From assembly GCA_905478775.1 (NCBI GenBank), contig CAJQKB010000153.1, positions 1-57,633 on the forward strand: DNA of 57,633 bases. Reading direction: 5' to 3'. This DNA is from an uncultured Opitutales bacterium. GTDB lineage: Bacteria > Verrucomicrobiota > Verrucomicrobiia > Opitutales > Seribacteraceae. Position 1 is the stretch's first letter. Every line of letters starts with the position of its first letter. The position numbers were made by a program, and so were the translations under genes. The notes under the pieces are model-generated. The model saw only the letters and a list, made by a program, of their open reading frames with translations. It did no database searches and was not told the DNA's origin. Positions 19,234 through 28,150 of this stretch are shown here, piece by piece.

Positions 19234-19752
19234 ATGACACCAATACATAAAAATATATTCATAACTTCACTCACTATTCTAATCACCAGCTTTCTTTTTG
19301 CAGAAAAAGTTGAACCGCCCAAGGACTCAGTTCCTTTTCGAGGCAGTCACTACAAAGCATTTCTCGATACCAATAGCACCTGGTGGGAAGCCAAGTTTGC
19401 ATGTGACGATATTGGCGGGGAGCTTGTTGTAATTTCAACTGTTCAAGAAAATGAATTCGTTCGTCGTATGGCCAAGGATCATTTGGTTTGGCTGGGTGGC
19501 ACAGATGAATTTGAAGAAGGAAAATGGACTTGGGATAATGGCGAACCCTTCAAATTTAAGCATTGGGGAGATGATAAACCTGCCGCTCTTAACGGATACA
19601 ATTTTTTAATTCTTGATGGAAAATCAGGCAAATGGGCCGACACCACTGATTTCTCAGGTAAGGTGAAGGGATATGTATGCGAATGGAAAGGTTCAGCACC
19701 TAAGAATGCGGGTCCAAAAGACTCTGAACTCAAGACTCCCGCCAAGAAATAA
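19234..19752 (+). CDS. Secreted C-type lectin-fold protein
   Basis: 172 residues with a signal peptide (KNIFITSLTILITSFLFA, then EK). The mature part is one C-type lectin domain. It contains HYKAFLDTNSTWWEAKFACDDIGGELVVIST, then VWLGGTDEFEEGKWTWDNGEPFKFKHW and a final GYVCEWK. The two cysteines match the main disulphide. The calcium-site EPN/QPD and WND motifs are not intact (the second reads WADTTD), so sugar binding is doubtful and protein or polymer binding is as likely. The C-terminal ~20 residues are Lys/Pro-rich. Proteins of this type are frequent in Planctomycetes and Verrucomicrobia. A strong terminator follows. Confidence 0.85.
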   Translation: MTPIHKNIFITSLTILITSFLFAEKVEPPKDSVPFRGSHYKAFLDTNSTWWEAKFACDDIGGELVVISTVQENEFVRRMAKDHLVWLGGTDEFEEGKWTWDNGEPFKFKHWGDDKPAALNGYNFLILDGKSGKWADTTDFSGKVKGYVCEWKGSAPKNAGPKDSELKTPAKK

Positions 19753-19771
19753 CTTTTCGATCAATTCAAAT

Positions 19772-19801
19772 AAAAAAGCCGAGCATTGACTCGGCTTTTT
19801 T
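19772..19801. terminator. Bidirectional intrinsic terminator
   Basis: AAAAAAGCCGAG (19772-19783) pairs with CTCGGCTTTTTT (19790-19801) around the loop CATTGA. T-runs on both strands let it serve the lectin gene (+) and the convergent tgt (-). Confidence 0.92.
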
Positions 19802-19802
19802 A

Positions 19803-20936
19803 TTACACGGAACTGGTGTTATATCTCTCGGTCCAATCAGTTGCCCATTTTGCAAAAGTACCGGCCTTGATTTGCTCCCGGGCATTTTCCATGAGTTTTA
19901 CAAAAAAACGCAAATTATGCAAAGTGAGTAAAACTCCACCCAAAGATTCCTTTGCCATAAATAAATGGCGAATATAGGAACGAGAAAAATTTTGGGACGC
20001 AAAACAATCTGTCTCCGAATCTAATGGACTGAAATCGAACTTAAATTTTTCATTTCTTATATTAATACTACCCGTCGATGTGTAAGCAGTACCATGCCTC
20101 GCAGCTCGACTTGGCAATACACAGTCAAACATATCAATTCCATATCCCACCATTTGTAATAATTGAGTGGGAGTACCGACTCCCATTACATATCGAGGAA
20201 GTCCATCGGGGAGAAAGTGAACCGTCGAGAATACTTGTTCAAGCATTTCTTCCTCAGATTCACCCACACTTACTCCCCCAATTGCATACCCTGCAAAACC
20301 CACCTCCTGTAATTCCAGAGCAGAACGTTTCCTTAGTTCTGGAAAACGTCCCCCTTGTACAATTCCAAAGAGTTTTCTTCCCTCCGAAATGGCATCTGTT
20401 TCTTTCCACGCTGAATTACAAGAACGAGCCCAATTTGTGGAACGATCGACCGCCTGAGATATTTCACCCCGAGATGCTTCCGCCGGAGGACACTCATCCA
20501 AACACATGGCAATATCTGATTTGAGAGCGTCCTGAATTTCGATCGCTTCTTTCGGGCCCAGGAAAACTTCTCTTCCATCGATATGAGAATTAAATCGAAC
20601 TCCTTCATCACTTAACTTTCTTAACTTTGCCAAGCTGAAAACCTGAAAACCCCCACTATCTGTGAGGACAGGACCCTTCCAATTCATAAAACGTGCAAGT
20701 CCACCTGCTTCCCTAATCACCTCTATTCCGGGTCTCAGGTTTAAATGATAGGTATTTCCTAAAATAATCGACGCACCGATCACATCAGATAGATCACGAG
20801 GGAGAATACCTTTCACTGTTGCCTGTGTACCCACTGGCATAAAAACAGGGGTGGAAACTTCTCCTCCGGGTAAATTTATAGTAGTTAATCGAGCATTATT
20901 TAAGGATCGATTCTGGGTTGGTTGGATTGACTGCAT
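19803..20936 (-). CDS. tgt: tRNA-guanine(34) transglycosylase with incomplete zinc site
   Basis: 377 residues from the ATG at 20936. The frame opens up to 19 codons further upstream, but this start gives the family length. It swaps guanine 34 of GUN-anticodon tRNAs for preQ1. The catalytic residues are intact: D93 in LTDSGGFQVFS and nucleophile D271 in FDCVLPSR; GGVSVGE forms the base-recognition loop. The zinc site is not. E. coli has CDCYTC with ligands C302, C304, C307 and H333. Here the aligned residues are T309, C311, S314 and H340 (SPLDSETDCFASQNFSRSY). Two of three cysteines are gone while the rest of the C-terminus is conserved. QueF (45991-46413) belongs to the same pathway. Confidence 0.93.
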   Translation of the reverse strand: MQSIQPTQNRSLNNARLTTINLPGGEVSTPVFMPVGTQATVKGILPRDLSDVIGASIILGNTYHLNLRPGIEVIREAGGLARFMNWKGPVLTDSGGFQVFSLAKLRKLSDEGVRFNSHIDGREVFLGPKEAIEIQDALKSDIAMCLDECPPAEASRGEISQAVDRSTNWARSCNSAWKETDAISEGRKLFGIVQGGRFPELRKRSALELQEVGFAGYAIGGVSVGESEEEMLEQVFSTVHFLPDGLPRYVMGVGTPTQLLQMVGYGIDMFDCVLPSRAARHGTAYTSTGSINIRNEKFKFDFSPLDSETDCFASQNFSRSYIRHLFMAKESLGGVLLTLHNLRFFVKLMENAREQIKAGTFAKWATDWTERYNTSSV

Positions 20937-21412
20937 TATTGGAAAGATTGATTGGATAGAAGATCTAATTGCCGAAGAAATCATTACATACAAGTTACTA
21001 TTTACAAGATAAGGGGTAGTGGATTGTATTTTCCGAGAGAAGTAAAACGCCCCAGAAGCAGTTCACTCATCTAGTAATGAAATACAATAAAGTCTCCTTA
21101 CAGTAAGTAGTATCAAGTACTATTGCTAAGAAAATTATTCTAATAAAGTTTGAACTCAAGAAAATACGAAAACTAATTTCATTTGAAATTAACAATTAGA
21201 AAGTAGTATACATCGATGACTCTTTAATTAGAAATGAATCTACTACTCCAATTCAAAGTATAGATAAAAAAGGAACTAACCGGTATGGGATTTTAGATTT
21301 ATCAATTTGAGCAAATACCAGGCTTATATTAGTAATACAAATTACAAACTAATAATGAAACAATTTGATCAAAAATTAGGTATTTCCCCGCTCATTTACA
21401 ATGCCAAAAGTA
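20937..21412. other. Long AT-rich divergent intergenic region
   Basis: Upstream of tgt and of the ApaH-like phosphatase. About 400 bases are non-coding if tgt starts at 20936. It contains a short inverted repeat AATTTCA-TT-TGAAATT (21175-21190) and many A/T tracts. I see no gene, RNA fold or clear promoter I would defend; the divergent promoters must lie here. Confidence 0.5.
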
Positions 21413-22264
21413 ATGGCTAATTTTGATATTATAGGGGATGTTCATGGGTATCCTTCTTTGCTCATCGAATTATTGCAAATACTAGGATACGAAGAAAATA
21501 AGGGAACTTTTGTTCACCCGCTAGGTCGTAAGATTATTTTTGTGGGTGATTTAATCAATCGAGGACCGGACACAATTGAAGTGCTAAAAATCGTGCAAAA
21601 ATTACATTCCAGCGAACAAGCCTTTGCTGTGCTCGGAAACCACGAATTTCGTTTAATTCAACAATTTATAAAGGACCCAACACTTGTAGAACCCGCGATC
21701 AAACCATTTATTCCATGGATCCAATCTCTTCCCCTATTTTTAGAATTTCATGAGTTAAGAGTAGTGCATGCTGCATGGCATTTTGCCTCAATTACGAAAC
21801 TTAAAGATCAAAGTGTAGGAGATGAAAATTTCATCAGATCGACTTTTGACTCGCAGTCAGACCTCGGGCAAGCAATCGATATAATCTTGAGGGGAATTAC
21901 AGTTCCAATTCCAAACAAACTAAATTATTTGGATCGATTCGGGATTAAGAGAAAGAAAGCACGGATTCGGTGGTGGGAAGGTGAGAAAAACAAAATTAAT
22001 GGGTCGAATTTCTTTCCCAAATCGAAAAAGTTACTTACTGGATCTTTTGCGATTAATTCCCAAAAAATTGGGCAAGAATACTTACACAATGATAAACCAA
22101 TATTCTTGGGACACTATTGCCTACCGGCGGATGAACCAAAAGTAATTAATAATGTAATTTGTGTAGACGGTTGCGTTACCTGCGACCAAGTTTTGTGGGC
22201 TTATCGATTTACAAGCGGTGAGGAGATATCAGATGTGAATTTGGTCCAAACTTCAAAAGCGTGA
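21413..22264 (+). CDS. ApaH/PrpE-like metallophosphoesterase
   Basis: 283 residues from the ATG at 21413 (an ATG four codons earlier also fits). The calcineurin-like metal motifs are in order: DIIGDVHG, FVGDLINRGPD, LGNHEFR and the later FLGHYC. The GDLINRGPD form is typical of symmetrical diadenosine tetraphosphatase (ApaH), PrpE and related Ser/Thr phosphatases. The role is probably hydrolysis of dinucleoside polyphosphates or phosphoprotein in the cytosol; the substrate is not decidable. The stop lies one base from the convergent small gene at 22266. Confidence 0.82.
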   Translation: MANFDIIGDVHGYPSLLIELLQILGYEENKGTFVHPLGRKIIFVGDLINRGPDTIEVLKIVQKLHSSEQAFAVLGNHEFRLIQQFIKDPTLVEPAIKPFIPWIQSLPLFLEFHELRVVHAAWHFASITKLKDQSVGDENFIRSTFDSQSDLGQAIDIILRGITVPIPNKLNYLDRFGIKRKKARIRWWEGEKNKINGSNFFPKSKKLLTGSFAINSQKIGQEYLHNDKPIFLGHYCLPADEPKVINNVICVDGCVTCDQVLWAYRFTSGEEISDVNLVQTSKA

Positions 22265-22265
22265 A

Positions 22266-22508
22266 TTAATTGGAAAAGTGCTTCTTGTCGGGAATTGCTA
22301 TCTTCTCCCAACTTGACTTCCAACGATTCCATTTTTCAACTCCGTCCAGATGTGGGTGCAGATGTCTTTTACAACATGCGTAGTCAAACATTTCTTTTGC
22401 TTCATCAAGATTATGGGCTAAGAAATACTTGTCAGAAAAGCCCACCGCATTTTCGAAATGATAATGAAACTTGAACTCTTCTAGGTTTGGTTCTCGATTC
22501 GATTTCAT
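22266..22508 (-). CDS. Small protein of unknown function, 'WNRW' family, copy 1
   Basis: 80 residues; I do not recognise the family. It aligns without gaps over 68 residues with the next gene (22669-22896), 28 positions being identical: LEEFK at 9-13, KYF at 27-29, AK and MF at 37-41, C45, K47, and the near-invariant EKWNRW at 58-63 followed by W67 and E68. There is no signal peptide or membrane segment; secondary structure looks mixed beta then helix. It has one Cys-Cys pair and several His (KRHLHPHLDG), which the second copy lacks. The 160-base spacer and the shared upstream box suggest separate promoters. Confidence 0.65.
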   Translation of the reverse strand: MKSNREPNLEEFKFHYHFENAVGFSDKYFLAHNLDEAKEMFDYACCKRHLHPHLDGVEKWNRWKSSWEKIAIPDKKHFSN

Positions 22509-22517
22509 ACAAACAAC

Positions 22518-22525
22518 ATAACCTA
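22518..22525 (-). promoter_or_regulatory. TAGGTTAT box upstream of WNRW copy 1
   Basis: On the minus strand TAGGTTAT lies nine bases before the ATG at 22508. The same eight bases occur seven bases before the start of the paralogue. It could be a -10 element of a short-leader transcript or an operator. Only two examples. Confidence 0.3.
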
Positions 22526-22668
22526 ATTTGAATGAGTTTTCAAACGGACCGCCACATTTTTTATAAACTCACATCGCCCTTTATAAGATTATACAGGAAC
22601 GCAAAAAAGAGTAATGAAATCGTAACGCGCTCGATTTTTTTGGAAAAATATCAAACCAAAAGAGAACT

Positions 22669-22896
22669 TTAGGAAACTTCTTCCTCCTGTACTTCCCATT
22701 GCGAACTCCAACGGTTCCATTTCTCTATCCTTTGTACAGTTGAATTCATATCATTTTTCTGGCAAACGAAAGAAAACATTTTTTTTGCGTCCTCTGTTTG
22801 GGTTGCCATAAAATACTTTGTGGCAAGATCCAAAGATCCTTCTAATTCGTAAACCACTTTAAATTCCTCCAACTGCGCTCCTTTACTCTCTTTCAT
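22669..22896 (-). CDS. Small protein of unknown function, 'WNRW' family, copy 2
   Basis: 75 residues, paralogue of the gene at 22266-22508 with identical spacing of all conserved residues (LEEFK, KYF, AK, MF, C45, K47, EKWNRW, W67, E68). The tail is short and acidic (VQEEEVS) where copy 1 ends in a basic stretch. No signal peptide. The two copies are clearly diverged, so the duplication is not recent, yet the reading frames are intact, which argues that both are selected. No function can be inferred; a small cytosolic binding protein is the most that can be said. Confidence 0.65.
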   Translation of the reverse strand: MKESKGAQLEEFKVVYELEGSLDLATKYFMATQTEDAKKMFSFVCQKNDMNSTVQRIEKWNRWSSQWEVQEEEVS

Positions 22897-22903
22897 ATAC
22901 CCA

Positions 22904-22911
22904 ATAACCTA
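22904..22911 (-). promoter_or_regulatory. TAGGTTAT box upstream of WNRW copy 2
   Basis: On the minus strand TAGGTTAT lies seven bases before the ATG at 22896, matching the box in front of copy 1. The flanking sequence differs, so conservation of the octamer is more than leftover duplication, though two sites are weak evidence. Confidence 0.3.
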
Positions 22912-23117
22912 TGCTAATACACTCAACCTTAGCAAATCATATTTAGGTTTTTTTGACATTTTTTTAATCGTAGCGGGCAACTTTATAGTCAAGTTGGACT
23001 CAAAGCACCTCGGTTACGATTGAGAATCTTTTCGCGTAAAAGGGTAAGTCCTAGAATTGAAAATCTCGCAATTCAACATTTTCAATCTTGCCGATCTCAT
23101 ACACATCGATTGCCATT

Positions 23118-24224
23118 ATGAGTATGGAAATATTCAACTCTCTTCAAACCAGACGAAAATTCTGCCATGGTTCCGTATCTCTTCTTGCTTCCAGTATCAT
23201 GCTACCTAATCCACTGCGTGCAAGTAGTTCTTCGGCAACAACGATTCCACTTGGATTTGATAATTTTTCAATCCGAGCTCTTGGTTGGAAAGCTCCACGG
23301 CTTCTTGATTTTGCAAGTTCTCATAAATTAGACACGATATTATTTTCCGACCTTGATGTTTACGAGTCTTTGGATTCCTCCTATCTCAAGGAGATTAAAC
23401 AGGAAGCTCAAAACCGGGGCATAGTCATTCATACTGGAACTGGTGGGATTTGTCCCACCTCCAAAAGCTTCAAGGATAAACATGGAACCGCCGAAGAGCA
23501 TTTACGCCTTCTTATCCGGGTCGCAAAAGAGGTTGGTGCAAGCGTGGCCCGTTGCTACCTGGGCACGATGAAAGACAGGCACGGCAAAGGAGGAATACAG
23601 AACCATATCACGAGCACTGTACAAGTTTTAAGGAAAGTAAAGACAGTGGCCTTAAATGCGGGTGTAAAAATAGCAGTTGAAAACCATGCAGGTGATTTGC
23701 ATAGCCGTGAACTTGTTCAGTTAATTGAACGGGCAGGAACTGAGTATGTTGGTGCCACTCTAGATTCGGGTAACGCAACATGGACCCTCGAAGACCCAAT
23801 TGATACTCTTCGGAACCTTGCCCCTTATGCAATATCGAGTGGTATTAGAGATTCCATGGTATGGAAAAGTAAAAGAGGGGTAAAAGTACAATGGACCGCT
23901 ATGGGAGAGGGTTGTACAGACCTGGACACTTTTATTTCAGAATGGAAAAGATTGTGCCCTTCCCTCCCCATGCAATTAGAAATCATATCAGGATTTGCAA
24001 AAGAATTTCCTTATCTGGATCCCACTTTTTGGCCCCCATATTCTACTTTTTTAGCGGAAGACTTTTCGCGTTTTTTGTTGATCAGCCAAAAAGGAAAGGA
24101 AATAAAACCTTTCAGTTCACCGGAGGGAATAGAAAAGAAAGTGGCCCAACAAAATTATCAACTGAGTCAGCTTGAAAAAAGTATTTCTTTCTGTAAGGAA
24201 AAGCTTTCTCTCGGTCTCCAATAA
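23118..24224 (+). CDS. Tat-exported sugar phosphate isomerase/epimerase-like protein
   Basis: 368 residues from the ATG at 23118. A TTG ten codons upstream is open but unneeded. The N-terminus SLQTRRKFCHGSVSLLASSIML is a twin-arginine signal (RRKF followed by a hydrophobic run). The mature part is an AP-endonuclease-2/xylose-isomerase-like TIM barrel: metal-site candidates are the Glu in AVENHAGD, the Asp in ATLDSGNA and the Glu in LQLEIISGF. Secreted barrels of this kind are abundant in Planctomycetes and Verrucomicrobia and act on carbohydrates; the substrate is unknown. Tat export implies folding, perhaps with metal, before transport. It stands alone. Confidence 0.85.
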   Translation: MSMEIFNSLQTRRKFCHGSVSLLASSIMLPNPLRASSSSATTIPLGFDNFSIRALGWKAPRLLDFASSHKLDTILFSDLDVYESLDSSYLKEIKQEAQNRGIVIHTGTGGICPTSKSFKDKHGTAEEHLRLLIRVAKEVGASVARCYLGTMKDRHGKGGIQNHITSTVQVLRKVKTVALNAGVKIAVENHAGDLHSRELVQLIERAGTEYVGATLDSGNATWTLEDPIDTLRNLAPYAISSGIRDSMVWKSKRGVKVQWTAMGEGCTDLDTFISEWKRLCPSLPMQLEIISGFAKEFPYLDPTFWPPYSTFLAEDFSRFLLISQKGKEIKPFSSPEGIEKKVAQQNYQLSQLEKSISFCKEKLSLGLQ

Positions 24225-24432
24225 TTTTTGATTGGATGCCAAAATAAAATCAAAATTGAAATTTACCCTTTTGAATAAAGCCGATTTGGCCCCCACTACC
24301 AGAGAAGAGAATTACCACATTCACAGACCCATTAATGCATACGCTGGTATATCGCACTTCTGAACGAATCATTCAATACATCAATGAGGAGGATTGATTC
24401 CCCTCTCTACAACAGTTACTCTTTTATATGGT

Positions 24433-24466
24433 AAAAAAGCATGTGTAGTGCCCTACCCCACACTAC
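24433..24466 (-). terminator. Probable terminator of the histidine phosphatase gene
   Basis: On the minus strand GTAGTG and CACTAC (24466-24461 and 24450-24445) form a 6-bp stem, followed after six bases by TTTTTT (24438-24433). The long loop and the gap before the T-run make it weaker than the others here. The rest of 24225-24511 shows no gene. Confidence 0.4.
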
Positions 24467-24511
24467 TGAATGAGAAATGAACAAGCGAATCGACGAGCCA
24501 TGTCGTTGACT

Positions 24512-25150
24512 TCAGCCATCATCTAAAGTGCTTATTTCTTTTAAATGTGCCACGTCTCCCCAGCTGATCAAATTCCATCCCGCCTCTATCTGTTCGATCC
24601 GATTAATGGAGCAGTTAAGAAGAACAAAATTACGATCGGAATCCAAAGGCAGATTGAGAACATAACGAAAAATTGCACCCAACACTCCGCCATGAGTAAC
24701 CAAAGCGATGTTCGCTCCCGAATGTTTAGTCGCAAGTTCCTCGATTGCACCTGAACAACGTAAGCAAAATTCGCGAAAGCTCTCTCCGTTTGGAACCTGA
24801 AAATCCGGGCCATCATTACGAAAGGACGAGTAAACATCTGGTTGACTCACTTTCATCTCCTCGGTGTTCATACCCTCCAGCACTCCAAGATCACGTTCCC
24901 GCAATCCGACATACTGTTCCGCAACCATACCGGATGGCCCGCCCACCAGTTCGGATGTATGCATGGCACGACCGAGGTCACTTGAATAAAAAAAATCGAA
25001 TTTCTCACCCTTCATTCTTTGGCCCAGTGCTTCTGCCTGTGCGACACCACGGGGACTCAGCGGAGAATCTGCGTGCCCCTGCCAACGTCCGCACAAATTC
25101 CATTCGGTTTCACCATGACGAATAAGGGTAATATTTGTATTTTGAGACAT
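24512..25150 (-). CDS. Histidine phosphatase (phosphoglycerate mutase-like)
   Basis: 212 residues from the ATG at 25150; a GTG and ATG a few codons upstream are alternatives. The phosphate-accepting motif LIRHGETEWN is at the N-terminus, with GRWQGHADSPLSPRG, SSDLGRAMHTSELV and the second catalytic histidine in ALVTHGGVLG. This pattern fits the cobC/GpmB-like branch, which removes phosphate from small metabolites; the substrate cannot be read. It stands alone on the minus strand, divergent from the PHP-domain gene. Confidence 0.87.
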   Translation of the reverse strand: MSQNTNITLIRHGETEWNLCGRWQGHADSPLSPRGVAQAEALGQRMKGEKFDFFYSSDLGRAMHTSELVGGPSGMVAEQYVGLRERDLGVLEGMNTEEMKVSQPDVYSSFRNDGPDFQVPNGESFREFCLRCSGAIEELATKHSGANIALVTHGGVLGAIFRYVLNLPLDSDRNFVLLNCSINRIEQIEAGWNLISWGDVAHLKEISTLDDG

Positions 25151-25328
25151 ATATTGTTTCATAAACACAAACTAGAATGGGGTCAGTATAATTTTAATAA
25201 ATAGTAAGCACTTTATACGATTATAGAGAAGAGATCATTCGAACAAACGAATCAAAATTCACTTTCAGGGGTTGTAATAATTAATTTCATCACACAATTT
25301 GGATTTTTCACCCTCAACAATTACCCCA

Positions 25329-27824
25329 ATGAAAAAAATATCTCTTTTATTTCTTTTGCTCGTTCCTATTTTTTCGCAGTTTGGAAAAGTAGAGATCATT
25401 GAAATTTCTCCTGAAACGGTTACTCAACTCCCCCAAGGTAAAGAAGCGGATGGTATCATTGGAGACTTCGTACTTAGGAATGAACTGATTGAATGTGCAA
25501 TTGGAAGTTCTGCACCTGACCGCAAGGCCAACATGGGTGCTTTCTGGGGGGCAAATGGAATGACCCCTGGATGCCTCTACGATCTTTGCCTACGGGGAAC
25601 GGAAAATGACCAACTTACCATTTTCTCCCCATCCCGCCAGCAGGGAGAGATTTCCTACATTCGAAAAACAGAGTCTGGGGATGGAATTGAAGTGGTAACC
25701 ACCGCAGCAAAATCTGGAGGTTTGTTTAAAAAACACCTTTATACAATCCAAGAAGGAGAATATGGAATCCATATACTCAGCCTGATTCGTAATGAGGGGA
25801 AAATTAAAGTTTCCGGACCCATTGATGATCGGTGGACCCGGTTCAGAGAATCTGGCCGACTCGAGAATATCGAATGGGCGGACTCTGTAGATCCTGCCGA
25901 CAAAGCCGGCTACGCCTATGGTTGGTATAGGGACAAAAATGGAAAATTGCCGCCCCGCTCAAAAACACTTCATCCCGGAGACCAAATTGAAATCAAGCGC
26001 TTTATCGCAGTGGGAACATCTCCAGTACAGGCATTGGGTCGGGTAGCACAAAAAATGGGTAAAACTGGAATAGTCGAAATCACACTTCAGGAAGACAGCT
26101 CAACGCCAATTTCATCCGCAACTTTCAAATTTTCCCAAAATGAACAATCCATTTTGGGGTATCCTGATGAAAGTGGTAAAATATCAACTCAATTACCCAT
26201 TGGAAAATGGATGGTCACGATCCTAGATCATGGCAGGGTAAACCAATCATTTTCCATCGATGTACAAGAGAGTGGAGTACGAAAAAATTGCACAATGAAG
26301 CCGGCATCGAAAATTGATTTTAGCATCACTAATGAAAGCGGGGAAGACATACCCTGCAAAGTTCAATTGATCGGGCTGGGAGAAACCAGCGACCCTCAAC
26401 TCGGCCCCGTTGATCGTGCCCATGGATGTAACAATCAATACCATTCGGAAACCGGTACTTTCTCAATCGCCCTGAATCCTGGTTCCTATCGAATTATTGT
26501 GACCCGCGGAATTGAATTCGACCATTTCGAAAAAGAAATCACTCTCTCCCCGCAAGAGACTTTGCCTTTTTCAACCAAACTTAAACGAACAGTAAACACA
26601 AAGGGGTGGGTAAGCACTGACTTTCACAACCACTCCACTCCGAGTGGAGACAATGTGTGTGGGACAAATGATCGAATCATCAACCTGGCCGCCGAACACA
26701 TCGAATTCGCTCCCACTACCGAGCATAACCGAGTATACGACTGGCAACCCCACATAGAAGAGTTAAAACTGACAAAAGAGATTTCAACTGTCCCCGGGAT
26801 CGAACTCACCGGTTCAGGAGCACACCTGAACGCATTCCCGATCACTCCGAGTCCTTACCTTCAGGATAACGGTTCCCCAAAGTGGGTAAAGGACCCTCGG
26901 ATTAATGCAATCAATCTGCGCGATCACCACGGTCACAAGAAAAATCGATGGATTCACATTAACCATCCGGATATGGTCGAAAATTTTAATGACCGAAACA
27001 AAGATGGACATTCAGACAATGGGTTTGAGGGCATCGTTTCACTGATCGACGCAATTGAAACACAAAATTACCGAGCCTCGGAAATTTTGGGACGGGCACC
27101 CTACCAGATTACCCGAAGGGCAAGCAGGGAACAAGTTTCCATAATTCGTGAATTTGTCTGGCTTCAAATGCTCAACCAAGGGAGAAGGGTTTGGGGAATT
27201 GCTGTAAGTGATGCCCATACTGTTTTTGGAAATGGGGTGGGTGGATGGAGGACCTATATTCCCAGTTCCACTGATAACCCCCAAGAGATTGATTGGGAAG
27301 AAATAAGTCGTCGAGCGAAAGCGGGGCAAATGATGCTCACCACCGGCCCCTTTTTGGAAGTGGAAACTCAGGATGGAATCCTACCCGGAGGCCTTGCCCG
27401 AGCAAATGATTCAATTCAATTAAATGTCCGGGTGCAATGCTCCTCCTGGATCGACATTAATCGCGTCCAAATTTTGATCAATGGAAGACAGTCCACCAAG
27501 TATAATTACACTCGAAAAACACACCCCCATTGGTTTAAGGATGAAGTAGTCAAATTCGATCAATTATTAACAATCGAGCTTTCCCATGATGCCCACTTAA
27601 TCGTAGTAGCCTATGGCGAAGAATTAAATCTTAAAACAGGATATGGAAACAGCGGTCAAGGAACGAACAAACCCTGTGCCTATCACAACCCAATCTTCGT
27701 TGATACCAATGGGGATGGTTTTACTCCCAATGGAGACACACTGGGGTTTCCAATTCCCACAGCAGGAATGTCAGTCGAACAGGTAAAAGAGAAATTAATT
27801 CAAGCCGGCATTACAACTCAGTGA
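25329..27824 (+). CDS. Exported CehA/McbA-family PHP-domain metallohydrolase
   Basis: 831 residues from the ATG at 25329, which opens a signal peptide (MKKISLLFLLLVPIFSQFG). A beta-rich N-terminal half includes a carboxypeptidase-regulatory-like unit near 240-330. From about 425 comes the PHP core: GWVSTDFHNHSTPSGDN, then FAPTTEHNRVYDW, NHPD and VSDAHTVFGNG, giving the expected His/Asp metal ligands. Founding members CehA and McbA hydrolyse carbaryl-type esters, but most relatives have unknown substrates. A glycan or phosphoester target is possible. Its TGA overlaps the GTG of a lipoprotein gene, so the two are translationally coupled. Confidence 0.85.
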   Translation: MKKISLLFLLLVPIFSQFGKVEIIEISPETVTQLPQGKEADGIIGDFVLRNELIECAIGSSAPDRKANMGAFWGANGMTPGCLYDLCLRGTENDQLTIFSPSRQQGEISYIRKTESGDGIEVVTTAAKSGGLFKKHLYTIQEGEYGIHILSLIRNEGKIKVSGPIDDRWTRFRESGRLENIEWADSVDPADKAGYAYGWYRDKNGKLPPRSKTLHPGDQIEIKRFIAVGTSPVQALGRVAQKMGKTGIVEITLQEDSSTPISSATFKFSQNEQSILGYPDESGKISTQLPIGKWMVTILDHGRVNQSFSIDVQESGVRKNCTMKPASKIDFSITNESGEDIPCKVQLIGLGETSDPQLGPVDRAHGCNNQYHSETGTFSIALNPGSYRIIVTRGIEFDHFEKEITLSPQETLPFSTKLKRTVNTKGWVSTDFHNHSTPSGDNVCGTNDRIINLAAEHIEFAPTTEHNRVYDWQPHIEELKLTKEISTVPGIELTGSGAHLNAFPITPSPYLQDNGSPKWVKDPRINAINLRDHHGHKKNRWIHINHPDMVENFNDRNKDGHSDNGFEGIVSLIDAIETQNYRASEILGRAPYQITRRASREQVSIIREFVWLQMLNQGRRVWGIAVSDAHTVFGNGVGGWRTYIPSSTDNPQEIDWEEISRRAKAGQMMLTTGPFLEVETQDGILPGGLARANDSIQLNVRVQCSSWIDINRVQILINGRQSTKYNYTRKTHPHWFKDEVVKFDQLLTIELSHDAHLIVVAYGEELNLKTGYGNSGQGTNKPCAYHNPIFVDTNGDGFTPNGDTLGFPIPTAGMSVEQVKEKLIQAGITTQ

Positions 27825-28147
27825 AAAGAGCCTTTCAAGTCATTCTTTGCATTGGATTATTTTTTCTCCACAATGGTTGCACCTCATCCATTAATCAATC
27901 GACCAAGACAAGCAATGAATCTGCTGAAATTCGTGTAAAAAGATATGAGACAAGAGCAAGGACCTATCAGGCACTTGCTGATGCCCAGAATTTAAGCCCT
28001 GCTTATTCTAACCCCGGATTTCGTAACTACAGCAAGCTCGGCGGGCATAACTTACGAATGGTATATTTACAGGAAGCAATCCGGTATCGTAAACTGGCAA
28101 AACAGGCAAAGAATGAAATCGTAAATAAAAATAAAGAGGTAGAATAA
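27821..28147 (+). CDS. Small lipoprotein coupled to the PHP-domain protein
   Basis: 108 residues starting with GTG at 27821, inside the GTGA overlap with the preceding stop. KRAFQVILCIGLFFLHNGC is a lipoprotein signal (Cys20). The mature part is helical, basic and polar, with RVKRYETRARTYQALADAQN and YLQEAIRYRKLAKQAKNE, and no recognisable domain. The overlap implies it is made together with the PHP protein and may assist or anchor it. Only three bases separate its stop from the convergent ThuA-like gene. Confidence 0.72.
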   Translation: MKRAFQVILCIGLFFLHNGCTSSINQSTKTSNESAEIRVKRYETRARTYQALADAQNLSPAYSNPGFRNYSKLGGHNLRMVYLQEAIRYRKLAKQAKNEIVNKNKEVE

Positions 28148-28150
28148 AAC

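Noticed and set aside
21175-21190. AATTTCATTTGAAATT inverted repeat upstream of the ApaH-like phosphatase
   Set aside because: All A/T-rich with a 7-bp stem, expected by chance in such sequence; described only within the intergenic entry.
22266-22896. Toxin-antitoxin pair for the two small WNRW genes
   Set aside because: They are paralogues of each other with separate leaders and no overlapping reading frames; no toxin fold is visible.
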